From RPRB01 sp035543115 (GTDB lineage: Bacteria; Myxococcota; Myxococcia; Myxococcales; Myxococcaceae), in assembly GCA_035543115.1 (NCBI GenBank), contig DATKKF010000008.1, positions 1 to 64,000 of the forward strand: a stretch of 64,000 nucleotides of DNA, given 5' to 3'. Positions 16,976 through 25,207 of this stretch are shown here, one piece after another (the stretch's first letter is position 1; each line of letters starts with the position of its first letter). The position numbers were made by a program, and so were the translations under genes. The notes under the pieces are model-generated. The model had not been told where the DNA came from, did not search any database, and was given only the letters and a program-made list of their open reading frames with translations.

Positions 16976-19816
16976 ATGGCGGCCAGGCGGCCCCGTCCGG
17001 AAAAGAAGATCCTGTCGAAGCAGGAGGTCTCGTCGCGCAAGAAGGCGCTGGCCGTTCGGCGCGTCGAGGGGACGGGGGTGGGTCACCGCGCACTCCTGGG
17101 TGTCGCGCTCCTCGCCCTCTCGTGCCTGGCCCTGGTTGCCCTCCTGACGGACCCTGGATCGGCGGCGCCGCGCACCGCGCACAACGGAGCCGGGCCGGTG
17201 GGGCACGCGCTGGCGGCGCTCCTGGGGGGCATCCTGGGCATCGCCGCCCCGGCCATCCCTCTCGCCGGCGTCTACCTCTCGGGCGTCCTCCTGGTGGGCA
17301 AGCGGGAGAAGCGGCGCTGGCCGCAGTTCCTCGCGGCGGGGGTGCTGCTGGTGGCCACCTGCGTGCTCGTCCAGCTCGGGCTCGGCGCCCCGGGGCTTCA
17401 TCCGCGCAACCCGCCCGGCGGCGCCCTGGGCGTGGCGGCGGCCGCGTGGCTGGTGGACCTCTTCGAGGTGCTGGGGACGGTCATCGTCGTCTCGGCGGTG
17501 GCCTTCGCAGCGATGCTGGTGGCCACCAACTTCGCGCTGCTCCGGGGCGTGGTGACGCTGGGCCACCTGCTCGGCGAGCTCGGGGGGAAGGCGAGGGGCG
17601 CGCTGGTGGCGTTCTGGGCGGCGCAGAAGGCGTCCTGGGCCGCCCGGGTCGAGGGGCGCGCCGCGGCGAAGCTGGAGGAGGCGGCGTTCCTCGCCCAGCT
17701 CGAGGCCGACGAGGAGGAGCTGAGCCAGGCCGAGACCGAGGCGATGGAGGCCGAGGCGGTGGCCGAGGAGGCGCTCCGGCTCGCGCGCGAATCCGAGAGC
17801 AAGGCGCTGGAGCGCACCAAGGACCCTCGGGCCGCGACGCCGCTGCTGCCGGGGGCCGATCCGGTCTGGACGCGCGAGCTGACCACGGTGGCAGCTCCTG
17901 CCCCCGAGACGCCGAAGCGGCGGCGCAAGGGCGACCAGCAACCGGAGATCGTCACTCCCCCGGCTCCGGCGGTCGCCACGCCGGCGCTCCTGACCCCGGC
18001 GGCGGCAGCGGCGCGCGACGAGGCGGTCTCCGACCCGGTCGAGGCCATCGTGCCCACGCCGGGCCGGGCCCCGCTCATCGTCGAGCCCAAGGCGCCGCCC
18101 AAGCCGAGCAAGCACAGGGAGCAGAACCAGTTCGAGTTCGTGGGCGGCCGTACCCAGTTCACCCCGCCGCCGCTGGACGTGCTCGATTTCGACCGGCCCG
18201 AGCGCAGCGCGCTCGACAAGGAGGCCTTCCTCAGCACCGCGGAGAAGCTCCGCGCCAAGCTGGCCGACTTCGGGATCGTGGGTGAGGTGGTGGAGATCCG
18301 CCCTGGCCCGGTGGTGACGATGTACGAGTTCCTGCCCGGTCCGGGGATCAAGGTCTCGAAGATCGCCGCACTGGCGGACGACCTGGCGATGGCGATGGAG
18401 GCGATGCGGGTGCGCATCGTCGCGCCCATCCCCGGCAAGGGCGTGGTCGGCATCGAGGTGCCGAACCGCGACCGCGAGACGGTCTTCCTCAAGGAGATCG
18501 TCGAGCAGGACGTCTTCCAGCGCGCGAGTAGCAAGCTGACGATGGCGCTGGGCAAGGACATCGAGGGCATGCCGTACGTGCTCGATCTCGCCAAGGCGCC
18601 GCACGTGCTGGCGGCGGGCACCACCGGGTCCGGCAAGTCGGTGGCGATGAACTCGATGGTGATGAGCATCCTCCTCAAGGCCACCCCCGAGGAGGTCCGC
18701 TTCATCATGGTGGACCCGAAGATGCTCGAGCTGAGCGTCTACGAGGGCATCCCCCATCTTCTCTTGCCGGTGGTCACCGACCCGAAGAAGGCGGCGCTCG
18801 CGCTGCGCTGGGCGGTGGAGGAAATGGAGCGGCGCTACCAGCTGCTCTCCGAGGCCGGGGTGCGGAACATCGCCGGCTACAACAAGCTGGTGGAGAGCGC
18901 CAAGGGCGACGCCCGGGTGCTGCTGGAGAAGAAGCGCGAGGAGAAGAAGCCGAAGAAGTCCGCGTCGCTCCTGGTCGTCGACGTGGGCGAGGGCGAGTCC
19001 GAGGAGGACGCGCTGGCCCGGGCGAAGGAGGAGGAGGAGTCGATCGGCGTGGCCTCGCCGCTGGCCGTCACCGAGGATCCGCGCACCACCCTCGAGACCG
19101 AGGCCGACACCGAGACGTCCGAGCCGCCGAAGGAGCTGAAGAAACTCCCGTACCTGGTGGTCATCATCGACGAGCTCGCGGACTTGATGATGGTGGCGAG
19201 CCGCGAGGTGGAGACGTCGATCGCCCGGCTGGCCCAGATGGCTCGAGCCTCGGGCATCCACCTGCTGGTCGCGACGCAGCGCCCGTCCACGGACGTGGTG
19301 ACCGGCGTCATCAAGGCGAACTTCCCGACCCGCATCAGCTTCATGCTCCGGAGCAAGCCGGACTCGATGACCATCCTGGGGACGGTGGGCGCGGAGTCCC
19401 TGCTGGGGATGGGCGACATGCTGCTGATGCCCCCGACCAGTGCCAACATGGTCCGGGTGCACGGCGCCTTCGTCAGCGAGACGGAGATCAAGCGCGCGGT
19501 CGACCACCTCAAGGCGCAGGGCAAGCCGGTCTACGACGAGAACATCCTCAAGCCGCGCGGGGAGGACCTCGGCGACGGCGGGGCCGAGGACGAGCTGAGC
19601 GACGAGCTCTACGACCAGGCGCTGGCCACGGTGAGCGAGATGCGCCAGGTGAGCATCTCCATGCTCCAGCGGAAGATGCGCATCGGCTACAACCGCGCCG
19701 CCCGGATGATCGAGCGGATGGAGCGCGACGGGGTGGTCGGGCCGGCCGACGGCGCGAAGCCGCGCGAGGTCCTGCTCCGGCCGCTCGGCGAGATGCCCGG
19801 CGCCGGCGCCGCCTGA
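16976..19816 (+). CDS. ftsK: DNA translocase FtsK
   Basis: The protein has 946 residues. The ATG at 16976 has a Shine-Dalgarno-like GAGGGAG ten bases upstream; the frame's long 5' extension is a shadow. About four N-terminal membrane segments (residues 40-200) anchor it at the septum. A charged linker follows, then the alpha domain and the RecA-like motor with Walker A GTTGSGKS (about 548-555) and Walker B VVIIDELADLM (about 730). The C-terminal gamma winged helix (SISMLQRKMRIGYNRAARMI) recognises KOPS. FtsK pumps the chromosome terminus during division and activates dimer resolution. The stretch between Walker A and B is longer than usual because of a charged insert (about residues 645-723). 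Confidence 0.95.
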   Translation: MAARRPRPEKKILSKQEVSSRKKALAVRRVEGTGVGHRALLGVALLALSCLALVALLTDPGSAAPRTAHNGAGPVGHALAALLGGILGIAAPAIPLAGVYLSGVLLVGKREKRRWPQFLAAGVLLVATCVLVQLGLGAPGLHPRNPPGGALGVAAAAWLVDLFEVLGTVIVVSAVAFAAMLVATNFALLRGVVTLGHLLGELGGKARGALVAFWAAQKASWAARVEGRAAAKLEEAAFLAQLEADEEELSQAETEAMEAEAVAEEALRLARESESKALERTKDPRAATPLLPGADPVWTRELTTVAAPAPETPKRRRKGDQQPEIVTPPAPAVATPALLTPAAAAARDEAVSDPVEAIVPTPGRAPLIVEPKAPPKPSKHREQNQFEFVGGRTQFTPPPLDVLDFDRPERSALDKEAFLSTAEKLRAKLADFGIVGEVVEIRPGPVVTMYEFLPGPGIKVSKIAALADDLAMAMEAMRVRIVAPIPGKGVVGIEVPNRDRETVFLKEIVEQDVFQRASSKLTMALGKDIEGMPYVLDLAKAPHVLAAGTTGSGKSVAMNSMVMSILLKATPEEVRFIMVDPKMLELSVYEGIPHLLLPVVTDPKKAALALRWAVEEMERRYQLLSEAGVRNIAGYNKLVESAKGDARVLLEKKREEKKPKKSASLLVVDVGEGESEEDALARAKEEEESIGVASPLAVTEDPRTTLETEADTETSEPPKELKKLPYLVVIIDELADLMMVASREVETSIARLAQMARASGIHLLVATQRPSTDVVTGVIKANFPTRISFMLRSKPDSMTILGTVGAESLLGMGDMLLMPPTSANMVRVHGAFVSETEIKRAVDHLKAQGKPVYDENILKPRGEDLGDGGAEDELSDELYDQALATVSEMRQVSISMLQRKMRIGYNRAARMIERMERDGVVGPADGAKPREVLLRPLGEMPGAGAA

Positions 19817-19880
19817 GCCTGGCGCGTCTCCGCCCGGCGATTAACCTCGGCCCGATGGGGTGTTCCTGGATCGACACCTG

Positions 19881-20381
19881 ATGATCCGGGCATCCAGCCG
19901 CCACGCAGTGGCGCGCCTTCGCAGGAGGGCTGGCGGCGCCCCGGTGCTCCTCACGGCGCTGCTCCTCGGTGCGCATCCCTCCGTGGCGCAGGCGGCGCTG
20001 GGCGAGTCCCGGGACGCGGTGGAGCGCGACTACGCCGCGCTCCACGGGACCAGCCTCCGCGTGAGCTCGACGATCTCTTACGAAGTGCACCAGATCACGA
20101 CCGCCGACGCCGGCACGGTCCGGCAATACGTCGACCACGGAGGCACGGTCTTCGCGGTCACCTGGTCAGGACGGGTGCAGCCGGATCTCCGCCGGGTGCT
20201 CGCCGCTCACTACGCCCAGTACCTGGCCGCTGCCCGCGCTCCCCACCAGGGCCATCACCTGCTCTCGGTCTCCACTGCCGATCTGGTCCTCACGGTGGTG
20301 AAGCTCCCCCGCGGCTTCGCCGGGCATGCGCACCTCCCGTCGCTCCTTCCGGGCGGAGTGAAGGCCGAGGAGCTCCGCTGA
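19881..20381 (+). CDS. DUF2844-like secreted protein
   Basis: The protein has 166 residues from ATG 19881; a GTG at 19860 is an alternative. The signal peptide ends around PSVAQA. The mature start ALGESRDAVERDYAALHG, then HQITTADAGTVRQYVDHGGTVFAVTWSG and QPDLRRVLAAHYAQYLAAA, matches DUF2844, a family of small exported proteins of unknown function. It lies 11 bases upstream of the DUF3443 gene; in proteobacteria these two families are commonly neighbours, which supports the assignment. Its partner is broken here (see 20393-21443). Confidence 0.75.
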   Translation: MIRASSRHAVARLRRRAGGAPVLLTALLLGAHPSVAQAALGESRDAVERDYAALHGTSLRVSSTISYEVHQITTADAGTVRQYVDHGGTVFAVTWSGRVQPDLRRVLAAHYAQYLAAARAPHQGHHLLSVSTADLVLTVVKLPRGFAGHAHLPSLLPGGVKAEELR

Positions 20382-20392
20382 GGGGAGGAAGG

Positions 20393-21443
20393 ATGGCGGG
20401 AATGCGTCTCTCGGTCTCCTCGCTCCTCGGTGGGCTCCTGCTCGCGGCGTGCTCTTCAGGGACGGGCCAGCATCTGGGCGGCGCCTTGCTCCCGAACGCT
20501 CCGCCAGGACAGGGCGGCCAGCCCCCGGCCGGCCTCACCGTCACCGTTGACCAGGGGCCGGACGGCCTGACCGCGACCGGTGAGGTGGCGGCAAACGTGC
20601 TCTACGCCACCGTCACCGTGTGCACACCAGGGAGCACCACCGCCTGTGAGGACATCGACCACGTCCAGGTGGACACCGGCTCGACCGGGCTCCGCATCCT
20701 GCACCAGGCGATGTCAGGAACGGCAGCGCCCCGCGCAGTGGTCGAACCGGCGACCCAGCTGCCCATCTCCCAGTGCGCCTTCTTCGCCGATGGCTGGACC
20801 TGGGGCTCTCTGTCGACAGCCGACGTGGTGATCGGTGGGAGGCGGATTCCCAACCTGGTCCTGAACGTGATCGGCGATCCGGCGTCCGGCACCGCGCCGG
20901 AGTCCTGCTCCAGCGGCACGTTCCGGAGGAGAGCACTGTGGCCGCGTTCGGGGCCAACGGCATTCTCGGCGTCGGCGTCTTCCTCCAGGACTGCGGGCAG
21001 TTCTGTGAGGAGCAGGTCCCCAGCAGCGGTGCGGCGCCGTACTACGTCTGCTCCGACGCGGGAACCTCGAGTCAGAGCTGCACGCCCACCACGGTCGCGC
21101 TCTCCGACCAGGCCTGGAACCCCGTGGCCCTGCTCGGGTCGGACAACAACGGGTTGCAGATCCAGCTCCCGCAGCCGCCGGCGCCGGCGGCGACCTCGGT
21201 GGTCGGGACGCTCGTCCCTGGCATCGGAACGGGGTGAGCAACGGCCTCGGTGCGGCGACCCTCCACCGAGCCAACCCCTCGGACGGGACGCTCCTCACGA
21301 CCTACGGCGGCCGGACCTTCAGCCAGAGCATCATCGACTCCGGGTCGAGCGGGTACTTCTTCTCCGACGCGACGATCCCGCAGTGCGCGGCCTCCGCGCC
21401 GGGCAGCGGCTTCATCCCCCCGGCTCCGCCCTCATATAGGTGA
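20393..21443 (+). pseudogene. DUF3443-like lipoprotein gene with two frameshifts and a truncated 3' end
   Basis: The gene has a strong Shine-Dalgarno (GGGAGGAAGG) and a lipoprotein signal (SLLGGLLLAACSSG). The family pattern is recognisable across three frames. Frame one gives CEDIDHVQVDTGSTGLRIL and WGSLSTADVVIGG. From about 20920 a second frame gives TVAAFGANGILGVGVF and DNNGLQIQLP. From about 21230 a third frame gives YGGRTFSQSIIDSGSSGYFF. Each shift can be repaired by adding one base to a short homopolymer (C at about 20923, G at 21231-21234). The family's last part after FI(Y)CP is missing; the frame ends at 21443, inside the 3' end of the opposite thioesterase gene. It is probably a real decayed gene, though base-calling errors may explain the shifts. 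Confidence 0.75.
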
Positions 21444-21837
21444 GGACGTGATGGGTGAGGAGGTTCCCGCGGGGATCCATCACCAACGCTTCGCCGTACA
21501 GGATGCGCCGGCCCGCCCGGAGGATGCGCGCCTCAGAGCGGATGTCCCCCAGGGTCGCGGGACGGAGGAACGACGAACTCATCTGGAGCGTCACCGCCGT
21601 GGGGTCCTCACCGATGACCGTCATCCCGGCGATCCAGAACGACACGTCCGCCAGGGTCATCGCGCAGCCGCCCTGGAGCACGGCGCCCGGCCGCTCGAAG
21701 TGCGGCTGGAACGGGAGGAGGAGCCGTGCGCGCCCTGGGCCGAGCTCCTCGACACGGTAGCCCCACCAGCGCCCGAAGGGGCTCGAGTCGATCATCCTCT
21801 GGGCGGCGTCGAGGTCGATGAGAGCCTCTCCGAGCAT
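21412..21837 (-). CDS. PaaI-type hotdog thioesterase
   Basis: The protein has 141 residues with Shine-Dalgarno AGGAG nine bases before the ATG. The hotdog-fold signature is GAVLQGGCAMTLADVSFWIAG, where the HGG of classic PaaI is QGG and the acidic residue on the long helix (TLAD) is conserved. Two further strands follow (AVTLQMSSSFLRPATLGDI, EARILRAGRRILYGEALVMD). Such enzymes hydrolyse acyl-CoA thioesters; the acyl group is unknown. The 3' end overlaps the broken DUF3443 gene on the other strand by 32 bases, which may mark the recombination that truncated that gene. Confidence 0.8.
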   Translation of the reverse strand: MLGEALIDLDAAQRMIDSSPFGRWWGYRVEELGPGRARLLLPFQPHFERPGAVLQGGCAMTLADVSFWIAGMTVIGEDPTAVTLQMSSSFLRPATLGDIRSEARILRAGRRILYGEALVMDPRGNLLTHHVLTYMRAEPGG

Positions 21838-21849
21838 CGGCGCACGCTC

Positions 21850-21918
21850 CTACCCGGCTGCCGGGGCCGTCTTCTTCGGCACGGCGCACACCACCACGCC
21901 CAGCACGGCACGGCGCAT
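21850..21918 (-). CDS. Possible 22-residue hydrophobic peptide upstream of the thioesterase
   Basis: The ATG at 21918 is preceded by a strong Shine-Dalgarno (GAGGAGG, six bases upstream) and followed by 22 codons reading MRRAVLGVVVCAVPKK, then TAPAAG and TAG. Composition is a basic start, a short hydrophobic core and a basic/polar tail, like a small membrane peptide or a leader peptide. It ends 12 bases before the thioesterase start on the same strand, so it could be its leader. Only the ribosome-binding site and position support it. Confidence 0.45.
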   Translation of the reverse strand: MRRAVLGVVVCAVPKKTAPAAG

Positions 21919-22045
21919 CGGTTCCCTCCTCGGTCCGGATGGCGACCCCGAGTCAAGCACGGTTGCCAGCGCCGGACGGCAGCGATAGTGACCGGGGTCG
22001 CTCGCGCTGCACGGCGTCGTCGCCGCTGGCCCGCGTGCCTCCCCG

Positions 22046-23404
22046 ATGCCCAGGCGCCTTCCACTGTTCGCCACCGCCGCCCGCGGCACCGAGGACCTCC
22101 TCGCCGAGGAGCTGACCGAGCTCGGCGCGGCCAGGGTTCGCGCGGATCGCGGAGGCGTCCGGTTCCTCGCCAACCTGAACGAGGCGCTTCGCATCGCGCT
22201 CTGGTCGCGCATCGCGATGCGGCTCTTGTGGCCGCTGGCCGAGGCGGAGGCGCGCGGGGCCGAGGGTCTCTACGACGCGGCGCACGAGGTGCCCTGGGAG
22301 GAGCACCTCGACCCGGGCGCAACCTTCGCGGTCGAGGCCACGCTGCGAGACTCGGAGCACACCCATTCCGGTTTCGTCGCGCTGAAGATCAAGGACGCCA
22401 TCGTGGACCGGCTCCGGGAGAAGCGCGGCCGCCGGCCCGACGTCGACACCCGCCGGCCCGACGTGCGGGTGGTGGCCCACCTGGCCGGAACCCACCTCTC
22501 GCTCTCCCTCGACGTGGCCGGCGCGCCGCTGAACCAGCGCGGCTACCGGGTGCGGCCCACCGTGGCGCCGCTCAAGGAGACGCTCGCCGCCGCCATCCTC
22601 CGCGCCGTCCGCTACACCGGGGACGAGCCGCTGGTGGACCCGATGTGCGGCTCGGGCACCTTCCTGGTCGAGGCGGGGCTCATCGCCGTGCGCCGGGCGC
22701 CCAGCGTCCATCGCACCTTCGGCATCGAGCGCTGGCCCTCACTCGGCGATGAGGCACGGGCCACGCTGGACCGGCTCCGTGCCGAGGCACGGGCCCACGA
22801 GCGACGGGCCCCGTTCCCCATCCGCGGATTCGACCGGAATGCCGAGGCGCTCGAGGCGGCCCGGGCGAACGTCCGCGCGTCCCGGCTGGAGCGGGAGATC
22901 TCGCTCGCCGAGGCCGACGCCACCCGCGCGCTCCCCCTCGGGGACCTCGACCACGGGCTCCTGGTCACCAACCCGCCGTACGGCGACCGGCTCACCCAAG
23001 GCGGGCAGAAGGGGATGAAGACCTTCTACTTCCACCTCGGAGAGCGCCTGGGCAACCTCGCCGGCTTCAGGCTGGCCATCCTCTCCGGCAACCCGGCATT
23101 CGAGGCCGCGTTCCACCACCGGCCGCTCCGCCGGCGTCCGCTCTGGAACGGCCCCATCGAGTGCACCTTGCTCGAGTATGCGGCGCGCTCGCGGAGCGGC
23201 GCAGGGGCACTGCAGGTTCCGGCTCACGCGCGCCGCGGATCGGGCTCAGACCCGCGGCTCGCCTCGCCGGAGCAGCCGGCCGATGTTCCCCCGGTGCGTC
23301 CAGAGCATCGCCAGGAACAGCATCGAGGTCAGCACGGCAGCGGTGGGCGGCGTGCCCGGCACCAGCCACGCCACCCCGACGGCGACGAGCCCGGCGAGCA
23401 GTGA
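22046..23404 (+). CDS. THUMP-domain RNA methyltransferase, RlmL/RlmK-N-like
   Basis: The protein has 452 residues. The N-terminal part (LPLFATAARGTEDLLAEELTELG, a THUMP-type RNA-binding region) is followed by a Rossmann methyltransferase with DPMCGSGTFLVEAGLIA and the N6-adenine/guanine type catalytic motif VTNPPYGDRL. This architecture matches the m2G2445 23S rRNA methyltransferase group (RlmL N-terminal half, YcbY/YpsC). The conserved domain ends near residue 380 (CTLLEYAARS). The frame then continues about 70 low-complexity residues and overlaps the 3' end of plsY antisense by 159 bases. No convincing Shine-Dalgarno is seen at the start. Confidence 0.85.
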   Translation: MPRRLPLFATAARGTEDLLAEELTELGAARVRADRGGVRFLANLNEALRIALWSRIAMRLLWPLAEAEARGAEGLYDAAHEVPWEEHLDPGATFAVEATLRDSEHTHSGFVALKIKDAIVDRLREKRGRRPDVDTRRPDVRVVAHLAGTHLSLSLDVAGAPLNQRGYRVRPTVAPLKETLAAAILRAVRYTGDEPLVDPMCGSGTFLVEAGLIAVRRAPSVHRTFGIERWPSLGDEARATLDRLRAEARAHERRAPFPIRGFDRNAEALEAARANVRASRLEREISLAEADATRALPLGDLDHGLLVTNPPYGDRLTQGGQKGMKTFYFHLGERLGNLAGFRLAILSGNPAFEAAFHHRPLRRRPLWNGPIECTLLEYAARSRSGAGALQVPAHARRGSGSDPRLASPEQPADVPPVRPEHRQEQHRGQHGSGGRRARHQPRHPDGDEPGEQ

Positions 23405-23827
23405 GCCCACCGAGCTGACGCGCAGCGCGGCGAGGACGACGGCGTAGGTCAGCGCGCCGGCGAGCGCCGCCCGGGGCGCCAGCACCGCCAGGACCCCCAG
23501 CGCCGTGGCCACGCCCTTCCCTCCCCGGAACCCGAGCCAGGGCGGGGCGACGTGTCCGGCGACCGCCGCCAGGCCGACCGCGGCGGGCACCACCGGGCTC
23601 GGCGCCACCGCGCGGGCCAGCAAGACCGGAAGGGCACCCTTGAGCGCGTCGAGCAGGAGCACCAGGGCTCCGAGCCCCTTTCCGGCGACCCGGGCCACGT
23701 TGGTGGCGCCGATGTTGCCGCTCCCGCGCTGGCGAACGTCCACCCCGTGCGCAGCGCGGACCAGGAGCAGCCCGAACGGGATGCTCCCCGAGAGGTACCC
23801 GAGCAGCACCAGGCCTGCGGAGATCAT
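23246..23827 (-). CDS. plsY: Glycerol-3-phosphate acyltransferase PlsY
   Basis: The protein has 193 residues. PlsY is the integral membrane enzyme that transfers the acyl group of acyl-phosphate to glycerol 3-phosphate, the first step of phospholipid synthesis. The family motifs are clear: GYLSGSIPFGLLL, RQRGSGNIGATNVAR (motif 1), GHVAPPWLGFRGGKGVATALG (motif 2) and LWTHRGNIGRLLRGE-like end (motif 3). Five or so hydrophobic segments are present. The ATG overlaps the stop of the DUF2752 gene (ATGA). The 3' end overlaps the convergent methyltransferase gene. Confidence 0.93.
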   Translation of the reverse strand: MISAGLVLLGYLSGSIPFGLLLVRAAHGVDVRQRGSGNIGATNVARVAGKGLGALVLLLDALKGALPVLLARAVAPSPVVPAAVGLAAVAGHVAPPWLGFRGGKGVATALGVLAVLAPRAALAGALTYAVVLAALRVSSVGSLLAGLVAVGVAWLVPGTPPTAAVLTSMLFLAMLWTHRGNIGRLLRRGEPRV

Positions 23828-24246
23828 CGCCAGCCGTGACGCGTCTGGACGATCACCAAGGCGTAGTTCGCCATCAGAGCCGCCACCAGCGCCGCGCGGC
23901 CGGCGCGGGCCTCGCGCGCCGAGAGCTGCGGCACCGGGAGCGACAGCCGGAACATCCACTGGAGCAGCCCCAGCACGGCGGCCGCGGCGAGGAGGCAGCC
24001 GGCCAGCGCCCCGAGCGGGTTGGACTCGAACGCGAAGCCGAATCGAAGGTGGGCGAGCCCGTCCGCGGCCCGGGTCAGCCCGCATCCCGGGCACGGCCAG
24101 CCGGTGTGCTCGCGGAACGCGCAGCGCCAGAACGGAAGCCTGGCCACGGGCACGAAGCGGGCGACGAGCAGTCCCATCACGCCGAGCAGGCCCAGGGCGT
24201 GGAGGAGCGTGAAGCGTCGCTCGCGTGGCGTCCAGTGGAGCGTCAT
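23824..24246 (-). CDS. DUF2752 membrane protein
   Basis: The protein has 140 residues. The family signature is PCPGCGLTRAADGLAHLRFG in the first third, flanked by hydrophobic segments (LLHALGLLGVMGLLVARFV near the N-terminus, AGCLLAAAAVLGLLQWMF in the middle and VAALMANYALVIV at the end). DUF2752 proteins are small inner-membrane proteins of unknown function, often next to zinc-ribbon or Yip1-like genes, as here. The gene is eight bases after the Yip1 gene and overlaps plsY. Confidence 0.8.
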   Translation of the reverse strand: MTLHWTPRERRFTLLHALGLLGVMGLLVARFVPVARLPFWRCAFREHTGWPCPGCGLTRAADGLAHLRFGFAFESNPLGALAGCLLAAAAVLGLLQWMFRLSLPVPQLSAREARAGRAALVAALMANYALVIVQTRHGWR

Positions 24247-24253
24247 CGTCGTC

Positions 24254-25144
24254 CTAGACCGAGGTACCCCCTCCGGTCATGGCGCCGACCATCGCGGCGA
24301 TGGCGGCGATGAGCGCGGAGGCGACGAAGGAGCAGCAGCAGCCGAGCAGCAGGAAGGGCAGGAGCACGATGCCCGCCGCCTTCCCCATGGTGGTCTCCTG
24401 GAGGCTCGAGATGCCGAAGATGGCCAGCAGGAGGGAGTAGAGGCTCGCCAGGACGTTGAGGCAGGGCACGACGCCGAGGAGGTTCGGCCCCGCGGCGTAG
24501 CAGAGGGCCCGCACCGTCGCCCCGTATCCGTTCCGCCCCGCCCCGAAGAGCAGCGCCACCAGGTGGACGATGCCCGCTCCCGCCAGGAGCAGCAGTGGAT
24601 ACACGAGCAGCGAAAACAGCAGAACGCCGACCCCGGAGCCACCGGAGAACACCCGCATCGCGTTCTCCATCTGCGGGTCCGACCCGACGTTGGGGAGGCT
24701 GGATCGGTACACTCCGAGCCCCACGACGGGGAGGCCCAGCGCGACGGAGATGCCGTGGACGATCCACGCGTAGTACAGCGCCTCGCTCCACGGCACATCA
24801 GGTCGGATGCTGGGGAAGAACCCCTGGGGCGAGAGCACACTGCGCTTCCAGGTCTCGACGAAGCCCTGGACGACGCCGATCTCCCGCCGCCGTTCCCAGG
24901 GAGTCAGCTCACGGTGCCCCGGGATGGGTCCGCCTCCGGGAGGGGGCTCACCGGTGAAGCGACCGGCGCCGAAGCCCGGGCCGGACCCCCCACCGCCCTC
25001 CGGGGGCTGTCCCCACTGCTCGGGGACGGGCGGCCGCGCGTACGGGTCCGGCACGTCCACCTGCTGCCCACAGCTCGGGCAGAACTGGATGCCGCTCCGG
25101 TCCGTGGTGAAGACTGTGGAACAGCGCGGGCAGCGGGCTTCCAT
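24254..25144 (-). CDS. Zinc-ribbon plus Yip1-domain membrane protein
   Basis: The protein has 296 residues. The N-terminal zinc ribbon (MEARCPRCSTVF, then FCPSCGQQVDVPD) is followed by a Gly/Pro-rich linker to about residue 75. The C-terminal domain begins WERRREIGVVQGFVETWKRS and SPQGFFPSI, the typical Yip1 entry, and has about five membrane segments with a cysteine cluster near the end (LLGCCCSF). Bacterial Yip1-domain proteins have no settled function. The gene leads a Yip1-DUF2752-plsY unit, which hints at membrane-lipid or membrane-shape context. Confidence 0.78.
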   Translation of the reverse strand: MEARCPRCSTVFTTDRSGIQFCPSCGQQVDVPDPYARPPVPEQWGQPPEGGGGSGPGFGAGRFTGEPPPGGGPIPGHRELTPWERRREIGVVQGFVETWKRSVLSPQGFFPSIRPDVPWSEALYYAWIVHGISVALGLPVVGLGVYRSSLPNVGSDPQMENAMRVFSGGSGVGVLLFSLLVYPLLLLAGAGIVHLVALLFGAGRNGYGATVRALCYAAGPNLLGVVPCLNVLASLYSLLLAIFGISSLQETTMGKAAGIVLLPFLLLGCCCSFVASALIAAIAAMVGAMTGGGTSV

Positions 25145-25207
25145 CGCGAGCCTCCCAGGAGGACGGGGAGCCTAGACAGCCGCCCTTCTCCGTTGGAAGG
25201 TCATTCG

